A DNA stretch of 64,000 nucleotides, taken from the IMG/VR virus record IMGVR_UViG_3300032334_000488, positions 23,212 to 87,211 of that record. One strand, written 5' to 3'. Position 1 is the stretch's first letter, and every line of letters starts with the position of its first letter. Below the pieces are notes generated by a model. It did not search any database and had not been told where the DNA came from. It worked only from the letters and a program-made list of their open reading frames with translations. The DNA is from a virus. Positions 1 through 6,669 of this stretch are shown here, one piece after another. A program made the translations under genes and the position numbers.

Positions 1-207
1 GGTAAGGCTACTGTTGCTCATAGAGTTATCTACTCCCTTGTTAAAGGGGAGATTCTTCAAGGACAAGTTATCGATCATCTTTGTAATGTAAAACTTTGTG
101 TTAATCCAGATCATCTTGAAGCAGTTTCCTATTCAACTAACACCCAAAGGGCTTGGGATCGTCAACATTGCTCTACCTGTACTTGTATTAACTTAACTCC
201 TTCTTAA
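1..207 (+). CDS. HNH endonuclease, C-terminal fragment (partial)
   Basis: An open frame enters from the left edge and stops with TAA at 205-207. The visible 68 residues contain an HNH_3-type core: AHRVIYSLVKGE, then VIDHLCNVKLCVNPDHLEAV, which has the His-Cys-Asn-Pro-x-His pattern of phage HNH nucleases. The tail holds a Cys pair (CSTCTC). It probably nicks or cuts DNA as a homing or packaging-associated nuclease. The 3' end overlaps the convergent gene at 188-406 by 20 bases. The start lies outside the window. Confidence 0.8.
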   Translation, partial: GKATVAHRVIYSLVKGEILQGQVIDHLCNVKLCVNPDHLEAVSYSTNTQRAWDRQHCSTCTCINLTPS

Positions 208-406
208 TAGCCTGAATAGTTGGACAGGGATACAAATCTTGGCAAGCCCAGCAAGTTTCATCAGGTAAAGCGTGAATGATTGGCTTATGTAATTCCACTA
301 CTGCACGAAGGGCATTGGTGTTTGCAAGTAATTTTTCAAATAAATGTTCGTGCTTCAAGCCGTTGGTTGAATCATCTATGTAGGCAATTAACTCATCGTG
401 TGTCAT
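188..406 (-). CDS. Small phage protein with CxxC motif
   Basis: A 72-residue acidic protein of unknown function. The C-terminal half has the pattern CWACQDLYPCPTIQAI, a Cys-x2-Cys-x5-Cys arrangement often seen in small actinophage proteins and possibly metal-binding. It is the last gene of the leftward run and is convergent with the HNH fragment. A purine-rich site (GGAGAG) sits just upstream of the ATG. Confidence 0.65.
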   Translation of the reverse strand: MTHDELIAYIDDSTNGLKHEHLFEKLLANTNALRAVVELHKPIIHALPDETCWACQDLYPCPTIQAIKKELS

Positions 407-442
407 TATTACTCTCCTTTTGGTAGGGCTTTTGCTATTGCT

Positions 443-910
443 TTAGCAATCGCACTCTTCTCCTGACTGCAGAATGCCTTCACCTTGGCACTTATAACAT
501 GCTTCTGGTATGGCTTTGCAATCAGGCTCATGGTTTTTAATTATCTCGTTTACATACCCTGCCGTTGAAATCTTCTCTGCATCTGTTTGGTGAAGCCAAT
601 CCCAGATGTGCTGGTCTATTCTCAGATTGCATTGAGGACAGGGCAACACAATGTTCTTCTTCTCTTCACTGCCGCTAATGTAGGTGCTGATTCTCCAGCC
701 CAACTGAACTAACTTTCGCCAAAAGAGTCCTTCTACTTCAGTATCAGTAAGAGGCTTCTGTCTCCAAGGCTTATCGGTAAAGGGCAGTTCATCTTGAACC
801 CACTGCTTGTCCTTTTGGTATGGCTTTGGAAACTGCTCTTGCTTCTGGTATGGCTTTGCTTTCTTTGGCTGGTCTGACTGCCAGTCGTGAATACTTCTGC
901 CTTCCGCCAT
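443..910 (-). CDS. Zinc-finger-like protein with KPYQK repeats
   Basis: A 155-residue protein of unknown function. The first 35 residues are basic and carry KPYQK twice. The middle (about 90-105) has CPQCNLRIDQH and the end has CKAIPEACYKCQGEG then CDC, so one or two zinc sites are likely. The KPYQK string also occurs in the integrase insertion at 1584-2846. The underlying DNA repeat is read here in two frames, as KPYQ and as KAIPE (see findings). A DNA- or RNA-binding role is possible but not shown. Confidence 0.6.
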   Translation of the reverse strand: MAEGRSIHDWQSDQPKKAKPYQKQEQFPKPYQKDKQWVQDELPFTDKPWRQKPLTDTEVEGLFWRKLVQLGWRISTYISGSEEKKNIVLPCPQCNLRIDQHIWDWLHQTDAEKISTAGYVNEIIKNHEPDCKAIPEACYKCQGEGILQSGEECDC

Positions 911-935
911 CTTGCTCCCCTAACTAACTAACTTC

Positions 936-991
936 ACCTGGCTGCCAGGTAGAGTTACTTCGAAGATAGCCCCGCCATTTCTGACGGGGCT
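936..991 (-). terminator. Two hairpins between the lysin-like gene and the 443-910 gene
   Basis: One perfect 6-bp stem with a 3-nt loop lies at 936-950 (ACCTGG/CCAGGT) and one 7-bp GC-rich stem at 968-991 (AGCCCCG/CGGGGCT). On the leftward transcript they follow the stop of the 1003-1587 gene. No clear U-run follows, so this may be an attenuating or processing structure rather than a full intrinsic terminator. The octamer AGTTACTT lies between the two stems. Confidence 0.45.
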
Positions 992-1002
992 TCTCCTATT
1001 GC

Positions 1003-1587
1003 TTATGCTGTTCTTCCTAGTGCTTTCGCTTTCGCTTTTGCTAGGGCTTTTGCATGTGCTTCAGGGAATTGCTTCAGCCACTTCTTAACCACTGGGTTGC
1101 TGATGCCCTTCCATGATCTCCAGTCTTTGCCTTTTGCGCTCATGAAGTAAGCGATCTTGGCGTTCACCACAGGATTCAACAGTTGAGCGTTGTACTCTAA
1201 ATTGAACTTTTCCCTGCGATCTTGTCCCAATGAGTTAATCATGTTGACTTGGAACAACCCAAATGAGTTATCCCCTGTCTTACGATTGCCGTTATGGGAG
1301 AGAGGGTTTCCATGTGATTCTTTCATAGCGATTGCCCACGCATAGCGTAAGGCTTTGCCTTGAAACCCAACTGCGTGCAACAGGTCAACCAACTCAGTCT
1401 TAGTGAGGTGGTCGGCGTTATTGAACGGGGCTAGGGCTCGCTCTTGGTATTGCTTCTGCAAGACTTGCGCTTCGGCTCTTGAAGGTGAGAAGGCTGGTGG
1501 CATTACCACTAACCCACTACCAACAAACATCGCCGTAAATAGCGATCCGAATACGATCTTGCCTCTTCTTGTTAGATTCATCATCAC
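1003..1587 (-). CDS. Secreted lytic transglycosylase-like protein
   Basis: A 194-residue protein. Residues 1-40 look like a signal peptide or membrane anchor: a basic start (NLTRRGK), a hydrophobic stretch, and AEAQ as a possible cleavage site. Residues about 80-165 resemble the lysozyme-like fold of soluble lytic transglycosylases: AIAMKESHGNP supplies the likely catalytic Glu, followed by NSFGLFQVN and a YFMSAKGKDWRSW segment. It would cleave peptidoglycan outside the membrane. The C-terminus is an Ala-Lys run. The start overlaps the integrase stop by 4 nt (ATGA), so the two are translationally coupled. It is distinct from the CHAP endolysin at 20.7 kb. Confidence 0.75.
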   Translation of the reverse strand: MMMNLTRRGKIVFGSLFTAMFVGSGLVVMPPAFSPSRAEAQVLQKQYQERALAPFNNADHLTKTELVDLLHAVGFQGKALRYAWAIAMKESHGNPLSHNGNRKTGDNSFGLFQVNMINSLGQDRREKFNLEYNAQLLNPVVNAKIAYFMSAKGKDWRSWKGISNPVVKKWLKQFPEAHAKALAKAKAKALGRTA

Positions 1588-2846
1588 TCCAAAAAGTCAT
1601 TGACACTTTCTGATGCCTTTGACTGGTTGTGACGAAGGCGATGTAGGTATCGCTCTGTCGTCTTTATCGACTGATGCCCTAAGCGTTCCTTGACCTCATG
1701 CACATCTACCCCGCTTTTTAGAAGTTGGGTAGCGTTAGCGTGTCTGAGGTCATGGGTTCTAGGACTCCAGCCGATGCCTGACTTGGCTATTGCCTTGTTC
1801 CATGTAGTTCTCCATACATCTCGTGGTAGGTGGCTCGTATGGTCGATGAACCTCTGTTGCTTTTGGTATGGCTTTGTCTTTTGCCTGTGCTTTCGCACCG
1901 ACTCTCGACAAGCCTCGCATCGGCAACGCCCATGTGTATAGGCGTACAGAGTTCCATGCTGGAACAGTTTTCCGTCTTTGGCGAATGGTCGCCTAGACAT
2001 TTCTCCACGAGAAGTCTCTAGTTTACCTGTTGTTAAGATGATCGTTCTTGGGAACAACAGGTCATCTTTTGATAGGGCTTTTGCTATGACATAGCCCTGA
2101 ATCTCTTGTAGTAGGGCTTTGCTTAACATAAGGCTTCGCTTATGACCCGACTTTGTGGCTTCTACGACTAGAAACCTACTGGTATGGCTTGCCCCTAGAT
2201 CGCTGACTCGCCTTTGGACATAGACCTCGCCTGTCTTTAGGTTGATGTCTTTGACCCTGAGTTCTGTGGCTTCTCCGAATCGGCAACCTGATGCGACTAG
2301 GAATCGGGCGAATAACTGCGCCCCCTCAGTCGGTAGGTGCTGGATAATCGCCTTAAACTCTTCGGGCTCAACAACATTGGCGATGTCAGAATGCTTCGCC
2401 TTAATACGAATCCCATGTGTAGGGTTCTGAGTTAATTCTCCTGTATCGACTAACTGGGAGAGGGCAGACCCTAGCGATGCCTTGATCTGATTGAGGGTGG
2501 CTGAACCTATCCCCTGACCCCTGAGGGCTTGAAGTAACTCTTGAATCGCCCGTCTATCGATCGAAGTTACTTTGCGATCTCCGAGGGCTGGCAGGACATA
2601 GCGATCAAGGACTGACCGATAGCCCTTGCGAGTGATCGGCATGAGATCGGCGGTCGGAAGCCATGAATCGATGTAGGTCGATAGGGTAAATACAGCCCTA
2701 GAAGGCTCGCTAACGCCCGATACCTCTGCTTTTGAGGCGTGATACATAGCATCGATCTTCGTGTCCCATGTACCTGCTGAGAGGCGTTTTCCGCCCTTTC
2801 GGTAATAGCCTGTAAACCTATCCCCACGCTTTACGACATAAGCCAT
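1584..2846 (-). CDS. int: Tyrosine recombinase / integrase
   Basis: A 420-residue site-specific recombinase. It has an N-terminal arm-binding region, an SAM-like core-binding domain (about 50-150) and a catalytic domain with Arg189 (SGCRFGEATEL), Lys232, His365-x2-Arg368 (HDLRHANATQ), His391 (LGHQSIKTTERY) and Tyr400 as nucleophile. It is longer than usual because residues about 295-335 are inserted before the HxxR box. The insert contains HGT, a Cys308/Cys310/Cys313 cluster (CRCEACR) and KPYQK. All catalytic residues are present, so it should be active and the phage is probably temperate. A tandem palindromic repeat sits just upstream of the start. Confidence 0.93.
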   Translation of the reverse strand: MAYVVKRGDRFTGYYRKGGKRLSAGTWDTKIDAMYHASKAEVSGVSEPSRAVFTLSTYIDSWLPTADLMPITRKGYRSVLDRYVLPALGDRKVTSIDRRAIQELLQALRGQGIGSATLNQIKASLGSALSQLVDTGELTQNPTHGIRIKAKHSDIANVVEPEEFKAIIQHLPTEGAQLFARFLVASGCRFGEATELRVKDINLKTGEVYVQRRVSDLGASHTSRFLVVEATKSGHKRSLMLSKALLQEIQGYVIAKALSKDDLLFPRTIILTTGKLETSRGEMSRRPFAKDGKLFQHGTLYAYTHGRCRCEACRESVRKHRQKTKPYQKQQRFIDHTSHLPRDVWRTTWNKAIAKSGIGWSPRTHDLRHANATQLLKSGVDVHEVKERLGHQSIKTTERYLHRLRHNQSKASESVNDFLE

Positions 2847-2860
2847 GATTCCCCCCTTCC

Positions 2861-2892
2861 ATGTTACTGGTGAGTAATGTTACTGGTGAGTA
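2861..2892. promoter_or_regulatory. Tandem 16-bp operator-like repeat upstream of integrase
   Basis: The 16-mer ATGTTACTGGTGAGTA occurs twice in perfect tandem (2861-2876, 2877-2892). Each unit contains the inverted repeat GTTACT-GGTG-AGTAAC, a 6-bp dyad with a 4-nt centre, typical of a dimeric repressor site. It ends 15 bases from the integrase ATG, where binding would block transcription or act on recombination. It could alternatively be an integrase arm site. Confidence 0.55.
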
Positions 2893-2903
2893 ACTTCGAA
2901 TGC

Positions 2904-2934
2904 AAAAAATAGCCCCTAGCCCGATTAGGGGCTA
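2904..2934 (-). terminator. Rho-independent terminator of the leftward early operon
   Basis: On the minus strand a 9-bp perfect stem (TAGCCCCTA/TAGGGGCTA, 7-nt loop) is followed directly by a run of six T (plus-strand 2904-2909). It lies between the last early gene (3022-3252) and the integrase, so it should stop early transcripts from reading into the integration module. Confidence 0.8.
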
Positions 2935-3021
2935 GGGGCGATAGTGACTGTGGGCTTAGGGAATCTGCTTATGTGCGCTTGAAGTAACTTCTACCAGCCC
3001 CAGATCAGGGCTGAAAGTTAG
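2935..3021. other. Short spacer between terminator and last early gene
   Basis: This noncoding stretch carries one copy of the octamer AAGTAACT (2982-2989), within GAAGTAACTTC, an 11-mer palindrome. No gene is seen. Confidence 0.4.
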
Positions 3022-3252
3022 TTAGGGATAAAGAATCTCTTCCCAATCCGAATCTTCAAGATCAAGTAACTCGGTAGGCAGAACCTTCCAGCGATCATCG
3101 ATCGCAATAAAGTCCTCATTGATAAACCAATCAACATCAACGCCCCACTCACCAATAAATAATTTAGCGGTGTAGGTGTTTCCATTCATTGGAAACTCAA
3201 TCAAGTGTTCTGATGCGGTGTTTGCGCTACTAACAATTACATGAGCGACCAT
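3022..3252 (-). CDS. Hypothetical acidic protein
   Basis: A 76-residue acidic protein with predicted beta strands in the first half and a C-terminal LLDLEDSDWEEILYP. No family is recognised. It is the last gene of the early operon, 4 nt after the HTH gene and upstream of the terminator at 2.9 kb. Confidence 0.6.
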   Translation of the reverse strand: MVAHVIVSSANTASEHLIEFPMNGNTYTAKLFIGEWGVDVDWFINEDFIAIDDRWKVLPTELLDLEDSDWEEILYP

Positions 3253-3256
3253 TTAT

Positions 3257-3448
3257 TTATTTCTCCATTTCTATTTGTGTTGTTCGATAAGAGTTCCACT
3301 CATCGATTGTTTCTTGCTTCCATAGTGGTCGATTGCCGATCATGTGATCGGGGTCGGGAAGGGTGTTTCGCTTTCGATAGGTGTAGATCGTGTCGATCTT
3401 TAGCCCTGTTTGTTGCGCGATGTCGGTAGTAGTGAGCCAGTCCTTCAA
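3257..3448 (-). CDS. MerR/AlpA-type HTH protein (excisionase-like)
   Basis: A 63-residue protein with a winged-helix/HTH_17 layout: LTTTDIAQQTGLKIDTIYTY is the helix-turn-helix, followed by a wing (RKRNTLPDPDHMIGNRPLWK) and ETIDEW. Size and motif match phage excisionases and AlpA-like regulators, which bind attachment-site or promoter DNA. It lies close to the integrase but in the early operon, as expected of a directionality factor. It overlaps the upstream gene by 4 nt. Confidence 0.75.
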   Translation of the reverse strand: MKDWLTTTDIAQQTGLKIDTIYTYRKRNTLPDPDHMIGNRPLWKQETIDEWNSYRTTQIEMEK

Positions 3449-3930
3449 TTCGATGCACCAGTTTTCTGTTTAGTTTCATTAGGTTTTTTTCCAATCGTAA
3501 ACATTTTGAAATCGCCAAGCATTCGATCGAACCATAAATAAGGAAGATCGTTTTCAACATTGAAGTTGTAGTAATCAGCATCTTTGCGATTTAAGTTGCT
3601 CTGATGAGATTGATGAAATGACGAATCACCTAACCACACAGGCACTTCGCATTCAGGTAGTAACGAATGAACGGCAACGAATCGATCGAGCATGGTGTCT
3701 TTGTAACCACGATCAATCCACTCTTTGCAGATTGCGATTCCGTATTCACACAGAAGTCGTTCATGTCCACGCCACATCTTTGTAGCAGGGTGATTAGTCC
3801 AGCCCTTAGTCTCACCACGCAACGCTTGAAGTATTTGCCACGCCTCTACTCGTTGCTTGCCTAATCGTTTGTAATCGAGTGCTTTAGCAGTCTCTACGAA
3901 GTCAGGGAAAGGTAAGAATGTATTAACCAT
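3445..3930 (-). CDS. Pyrimidine-dimer DNA glycosylase-like protein
   Basis: About 161 residues. The N-terminus MVNTFLPFPDFVETAKALDY, then RLGKQRVEAWQIL and GWTNHPATKMWRGHE, match the DenV/Pyr_excise family (PF03013 type) of repair enzymes that act on UV-damaged DNA. GYKDT also fits. The ATG at 3930 is chosen because its alignment begins with MVNTF and a GAGG sits 8-10 nt upstream. An ATG 12 nt further out is possible. The start overlaps the upstream gene by 8 nt. UV repair would suit a phage of sunlit water. Confidence 0.8.
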   Translation of the reverse strand: MVNTFLPFPDFVETAKALDYKRLGKQRVEAWQILQALRGETKGWTNHPATKMWRGHERLLCEYGIAICKEWIDRGYKDTMLDRFVAVHSLLPECEVPVWLGDSSFHQSHQSNLNRKDADYYNFNVENDLPYLWFDRMLGDFKMFTIGKKPNETKQKTGASN

Positions 3931-4102
3931 TTGTAACCTCATCTAGTGTGTGCTTGATGAAATCATCGATTACTTCCCACATAGTGTCATTGGTAGTAAG
4001 CCATTCTCTGATCTTTGCCCACTCATCGTCAGTAAGTACTCTCCCTACTAGTTGAGTTGCTTCTTCACGAGTAAATAGCACGATGTCATTTGGATTAAGC
4101 AT
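3923..4102 (-). CDS. Hypothetical early protein
   Basis: A 59-residue acidic helical protein (FTREEATQLVGRVLTDDEWA, then EVIDDFIKHTLDEV). No function is known; such proteins are common in actinophage early operons. The ATG at 4102 is preferred because it has an AAGGG site at good spacing and only an 8-nt overlap with the preceding gene. A start at 4117 would add five residues. Confidence 0.65.
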   Translation of the reverse strand: MLNPNDIVLFTREEATQLVGRVLTDDEWAKIREWLTTNDTMWEVIDDFIKHTLDEVTNG

Positions 4103-4256
4103 TAGTTGTCCCTTCATAGTCCCAGTTTGATTTAACCCAGTTAAGTGCAGATAACCAATTAGTTAGATTTTCTTTGCCGAGATAAGGAAACTCATTGGCT
4201 TTTAGTTCATGTTCGATGAACGCAATTTCGTAATTGATGTCCTCAATAGTTTTCAT
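4095..4256 (-). CDS. Hypothetical 53-residue early protein
   Basis: A short gene: MKTIEDINYEIAFIEHELKA, then a Trp-rich C-terminal part (NWLSALNWVKSNWDYEG). GGAG lies at good spacing upstream. The start overlaps the stop of the 4256-4378 gene (TAATG) and the end overlaps the next gene, which is strong context for expression. Function unknown. Confidence 0.7.
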   Translation of the reverse strand: MKTIEDINYEIAFIEHELKANEFPYLGKENLTNWLSALNWVKSNWDYEGTTNA

Positions 4257-4378
4257 TACTGATCTCCATTCATGTCGTTATCGTGATCGATGATGATTAC
4301 CTCTATGTCACTAGGGCAACGAGTTACTTCTGCAACGCCACCATTGACCTCTATTACTACCTGATTTTTTGCATACAT
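4256..4378 (-). CDS. Hypothetical 40-residue early protein
   Basis: A short gene starting MYAKNQVVIEVNGGVAEVTR and ending IEVIIIDHDNDMNGDQ. The strand-rich pattern with a terminal Asp/His/Asn segment recurs among small phage proteins. It is joined to the next gene by TAATG and lies 2 nt after the 4381-4797 gene. Function unknown. Confidence 0.7.
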   Translation of the reverse strand: MYAKNQVVIEVNGGVAEVTRCPSDIEVIIIDHDNDMNGDQ

Positions 4379-4380
4379 AA

Positions 4381-4797
4381 CTACAACGCCCTTTCTTGAA
4401 TGTGTTGTGCATGAAGATCACACAAGATACTTCCTTTATCGTCACCTCTTGCATACCCTTCATACTTACAGATTTCGCAAGTGTGAACAGAACAACGATA
4501 CTTTCCGTCAGTACCGATCTTTAATTCTTCGGGAGTATCCCAACCACAAAAATCGCACTCCAATCGTTTGCCGTCTAGTTTTTGATTCTCTAGCAAGCGT
4601 TCAAGTCGTGCAATCTTTCTTTCTAATTCAAGATTAGTAAGAGTAGTTCCATGTTCTTTGGGAGGTTTAATTCCTAACTTCTCACACTCTTCTACAAGTG
4701 TTTCTCGATACTCCTGTGCATAACGCAGAGATAGTCGTTGCTTTGCACGAGAGACTGCTTTGTTACGAAGTTTTTTATCTTGTTCGTTTAGTTCCAT
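4381..4797 (-). CDS. Coiled-coil zinc-ribbon protein
   Basis: A 138-residue protein. Residues 1-75 are basic and helical, with a probable coiled coil (LELERKIARLERLLENQK). Residues 80-135 have two metal-binding clusters: CDFCGWDTPEE with CSVHTCEICK, and CDLH near the end. It could bind nucleic acid or a host protein. It abuts WhiB: its ATG at 4795-4797 shares the base at 4797 with the WhiB stop. Confidence 0.65.
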   Translation of the reverse strand: MELNEQDKKLRNKAVSRAKQRLSLRYAQEYRETLVEECEKLGIKPPKEHGTTLTNLELERKIARLERLLENQKLDGKRLECDFCGWDTPEELKIGTDGKYRCSVHTCEICKYEGYARGDDKGSILCDLHAQHIQERAL

Positions 4798-5072
4798 TAG
4801 TATTCTCCAATCACAGACACATACTGACGATACTTTCGATTCTCTCTACGGCGTAGCAACGCTCTCTCGTGATCTGTTAGACCACCGAAGATGCCGTACT
4901 GAACACCATTCTCTAGTGCGAATGTCAGACACTTATTCTTTGTGACCGCATCGCATTGACCACAGATTGATTTCGCTTCTCGAATCTTTTCATGCTCTGT
5001 TGGGTCAGGAAAAAAGATTTCAGGGTCGATACCTTTTGTCTGACATGGTGCATTGATAATCTCAATTTTCAT
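4797..5072 (-). CDS. WhiB-family iron-sulphur transcription factor
   Basis: A 91-residue protein with the WhiB signature: Cys10, Cys37-x2-Cys40 (ICGQC), Cys48, then GVQYGIFGGLTDHER, the turn that contacts the principal sigma factor, and a basic C-terminus (RRRENRKYRQY) for DNA binding. WhiB proteins are restricted to actinobacteria and their phages and act at sigma-A promoters with a 4Fe-4S cluster. Here it likely redirects host transcription or controls phage promoters. It overlaps the preceding gene by 11 nt. Confidence 0.92.
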   Translation of the reverse strand: MKIEIINAPCQTKGIDPEIFFPDPTEHEKIREAKSICGQCDAVTKNKCLTFALENGVQYGIFGGLTDHERALLRRRENRKYRQYVSVIGEY

Positions 5073-5403
5073 CTGTACTCCGATCTTTGTACTGCTCAGG
5101 ATTTGCGATCACATAATTAACGAACGAGTCCATGACATTTGTTAAGTCCTCAGGTTCTAACTCTGCATACTTCAAAAGAATCTCGATCATGTGCAGGAAT
5201 CCCCAAATAAGCATTTCGGGTTCGATCTCTTTATCTTCCATAACAGAGTTCAAGTGTTCATTGGCTAGATACTCTTTTACCTCTTGCGGAAGGCTATCTT
5301 TGCGATCAGAATCTACTTTGAATCCACGAACGATCTTTAGAAACTCGTTAGCGATCGTGATCGATTTAATTAAATCAGTTTGGTGTGATGATAGTTCAGC
5401 CAT
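5062..5403 (-). CDS. Hypothetical helical acidic protein
   Basis: A 113-residue mostly helical acidic protein (LIKSITIANEFLKIVRGFKV; EVKEYLANEHLNSVM; PEMLIWGFLHMIEILLKYAE). No family is recognised. It lies between an HTH protein and WhiB with short overlaps on both sides, so co-expression with the regulators is likely. Confidence 0.65.
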   Translation of the reverse strand: MAELSSHQTDLIKSITIANEFLKIVRGFKVDSDRKDSLPQEVKEYLANEHLNSVMEDKEIEPEMLIWGFLHMIEILLKYAELEPEDLTNVMDSFVNYVIANPEQYKDRSTDEN

Positions 5404-5629
5404 TTAATTTCTCCTTTAATTGATTGAGGTGTTCCATGTCTTTTTCGTACCCTTTAATCATGTGACTTTCTACTTTACGAATGATCTCTCGTGACACTCC
5501 GTAACGACCTGCAACGCTTGCTAACGATTCACCATTTATTCGTGATGAAAGAATGTCGTAGAGTTCGCCTAAAGTAAATGGGTGTATTTTTGATTTGATT
5601 TTGTTGAAGTTTTTATTGTTTGAAAGCAT
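5396..5629 (-). CDS. Small helix-turn-helix protein
   Basis: A 77-residue basic protein. LASVAGRYGVSREIIRKVES is a clear HTH of the sigma-region-4 or transposase-like type, preceded by LGELYDILSSRINGE and followed by a charged helix. It is a likely DNA-binding regulator. It is the first gene after the structured region at 5654-5772, so its mRNA leader or the RNA there may control it. Confidence 0.7.
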   Translation of the reverse strand: MLSNNKNFNKIKSKIHPFTLGELYDILSSRINGESLASVAGRYGVSREIIRKVESHMIKGYEKDMEHLNQLKEKLNG

Positions 5630-5653
5630 TTGTAATCCTCTCTAGGTTATGGA

Positions 5654-5772
5654 ATCGAGTAGGGGCAGGTACGACTACGCCGTAACTATCGAATGCGATC
5701 ATGATCGCCCTTAGCAGGTAAGGAAGGGGAAATGATTAACCCCTATGAACCCTGCGTTGACCCCTACTCGAT
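5654..5772 (-). ncRNA. Candidate structured RNA closed by a 12-bp helix
   Basis: No gene fits between 5630 and 5776. The ends pair perfectly over 12 bp (5654-5665 with 5761-5772). Inside are a nested stem (GCAGG 5714-5718 with CCTGC 5751-5755, enclosing AGGGG 5725-5729 with CCCCT 5740-5744), a 14-bp palindrome GCGATCATGATCGC (5695-5708) and TACG 5670-5673 with CGTA 5681-5684. Together they make a multi-branched fold. The strand follows the operon. It may be a free small RNA, a leader element of 5396-5629, or a protein-binding DNA site. No known family is recognised. Confidence 0.55.
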
Positions 5773-5776
5773 AAAG

Positions 5777-5944
5777 TTATTTTCTTATTACTTTCTGAAC
5801 ACAGTTAAAGCAGAACCACAACACATTCTGACCGCTTGAATCAGTTATGTATTTACCTGATGAAGTAACTTCATCATTGTTGCAATCATCGCAATTAGTT
5901 AGTTCGTGAGGTTGTACTTCACGAATGATCTGTGCGTATCCCAT
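5777..5944 (-). CDS. Zinc-ribbon microprotein
   Basis: A 55-residue protein with two CxxC knuckles: CDDC (18-21) and CFNC (45-48), spaced as in a zinc ribbon. It starts MGYAQIIREVQPHELTN and its ATG lies 2 nt after the stop of the preceding gene (5947-6132). A nucleic-acid or protein adaptor is likely; the precise role is unknown. Confidence 0.7.
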   Translation of the reverse strand: MGYAQIIREVQPHELTNCDDCNNDEVTSSGKYITDSSGQNVLWFCFNCVQKVIRK

Positions 5945-5946
5945 TG

Positions 5947-6132
5947 TTACACCTCTTCAATCTTCCCAGTTTGTTTGTACAACGCTTGTGCGAGTCTTGT
6001 TCCTTTTCTAACTCTTGGAGTTGCAGTTGACTTTACATCGCACCATACGAATCCCTCTTGGTGTCTAGTGATCTGACCAAGTATCTCGAACCATTGTTCA
6101 TCGACCTCAGCAGTTATTGTGTATTTAGCCAT
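5947..6132 (-). CDS. Hypothetical 61-residue early protein
   Basis: A small protein, TITAEVDEQWFEILGQITRH then VKSTATPRVRKGTRL, with a possible beta-hairpin and basic tail. No family is recognised. It is tightly packed between two zinc-ribbon microproteins. Confidence 0.6.
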   Translation of the reverse strand: MAKYTITAEVDEQWFEILGQITRHQEGFVWCDVKSTATPRVRKGTRLAQALYKQTGKIEEV

Positions 6133-6135
6133 GAG

Positions 6136-6285
6136 TTATCTCCCCTGCAAACAAGGTTCACAGATTAAGTATCCTTCTTTTGCATACATTTCATTGACAT
6201 CGTGCTGATCTCCACACTCGAAACAATCTCGAATGTGACGATACTTTTTGTCTAACAGTTTTGATTGTCTAAGAGTTATTGGCAT
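6136..6285 (-). CDS. Zinc-ribbon microprotein
   Basis: A 49-residue protein with CFEC (21-24) and CEPC (42-45), a treble-clef or ribbon pattern, preceded by a basic helix (LRQSKLLDKKYRHIRD). The start overlaps the end of 6269-6502. It is one of several such microproteins in this operon. Confidence 0.7.
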   Translation of the reverse strand: MPITLRQSKLLDKKYRHIRDCFECGDQHDVNEMYAKEGYLICEPCLQGR

Positions 6286-6502
6286 CTAAATCTCCTTCAT
6301 CTAGCATTTTTGCATTCTGCCAAACAGTATCGTTGACATGACCCACACAGACATCGAGTGCATCATCACAGATGTTAATAGCATCGTCTGACAGTTCCTC
6401 GAAGTCTCTCGAATCCCACCAAGTAACTACGAGTGTCTCATCGAGTGCATTCCCATAGTTGCGTTGCAGAATCTCGATCGTCTCTTTTACAGTTGCGATC
6501 AT
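6269..6502 (-). CDS. Hypothetical acidic protein
   Basis: A 77-residue protein with an acidic centre (WWDSRDFEELSDDAINICDD). No family is recognised. Its ATG overlaps the stop of the small membrane protein (ATGA), which supports translation. Confidence 0.6.
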   Translation of the reverse strand: MIATVKETIEILQRNYGNALDETLVVTWWDSRDFEELSDDAINICDDALDVCVGHVNDTVWQNAKMLDEGDLDANNS

Positions 6503-6669
6503 TTATTTTCTCCTGTCACTTCATCGATCATCTTTGTACATGAGCCATAGCCCAACCAGTTGCCACCCTCGCCTACATAGCAGACATCACGAGTTGCATA
6601 AGTAAATAACGACAACACAATAAGTGCAGGAATGATTACCAGCACAATCCAACCTCTACGAGTTAACAA
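6499..6669 (-). CDS. Small single-span membrane protein (TTG start)
   Basis: A 56-residue protein with a basic N-terminus (LTRRGW) and one strongly hydrophobic span (IVLVIIPALIVLSLF), followed by an external-looking segment with two Cys (RDVCYVGEGG, GYGSC). The TTG at 6667-6669 directly abuts the HNH stop (TAATTG) and the stop overlaps the next ATG. It may act at the membrane, for example in superinfection exclusion, but that is inference. Confidence 0.6.
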   Translation of the reverse strand: MLTRRGWIVLVIIPALIVLSLFTYATRDVCYVGEGGNWLGYGSCTKMIDEVTGENK

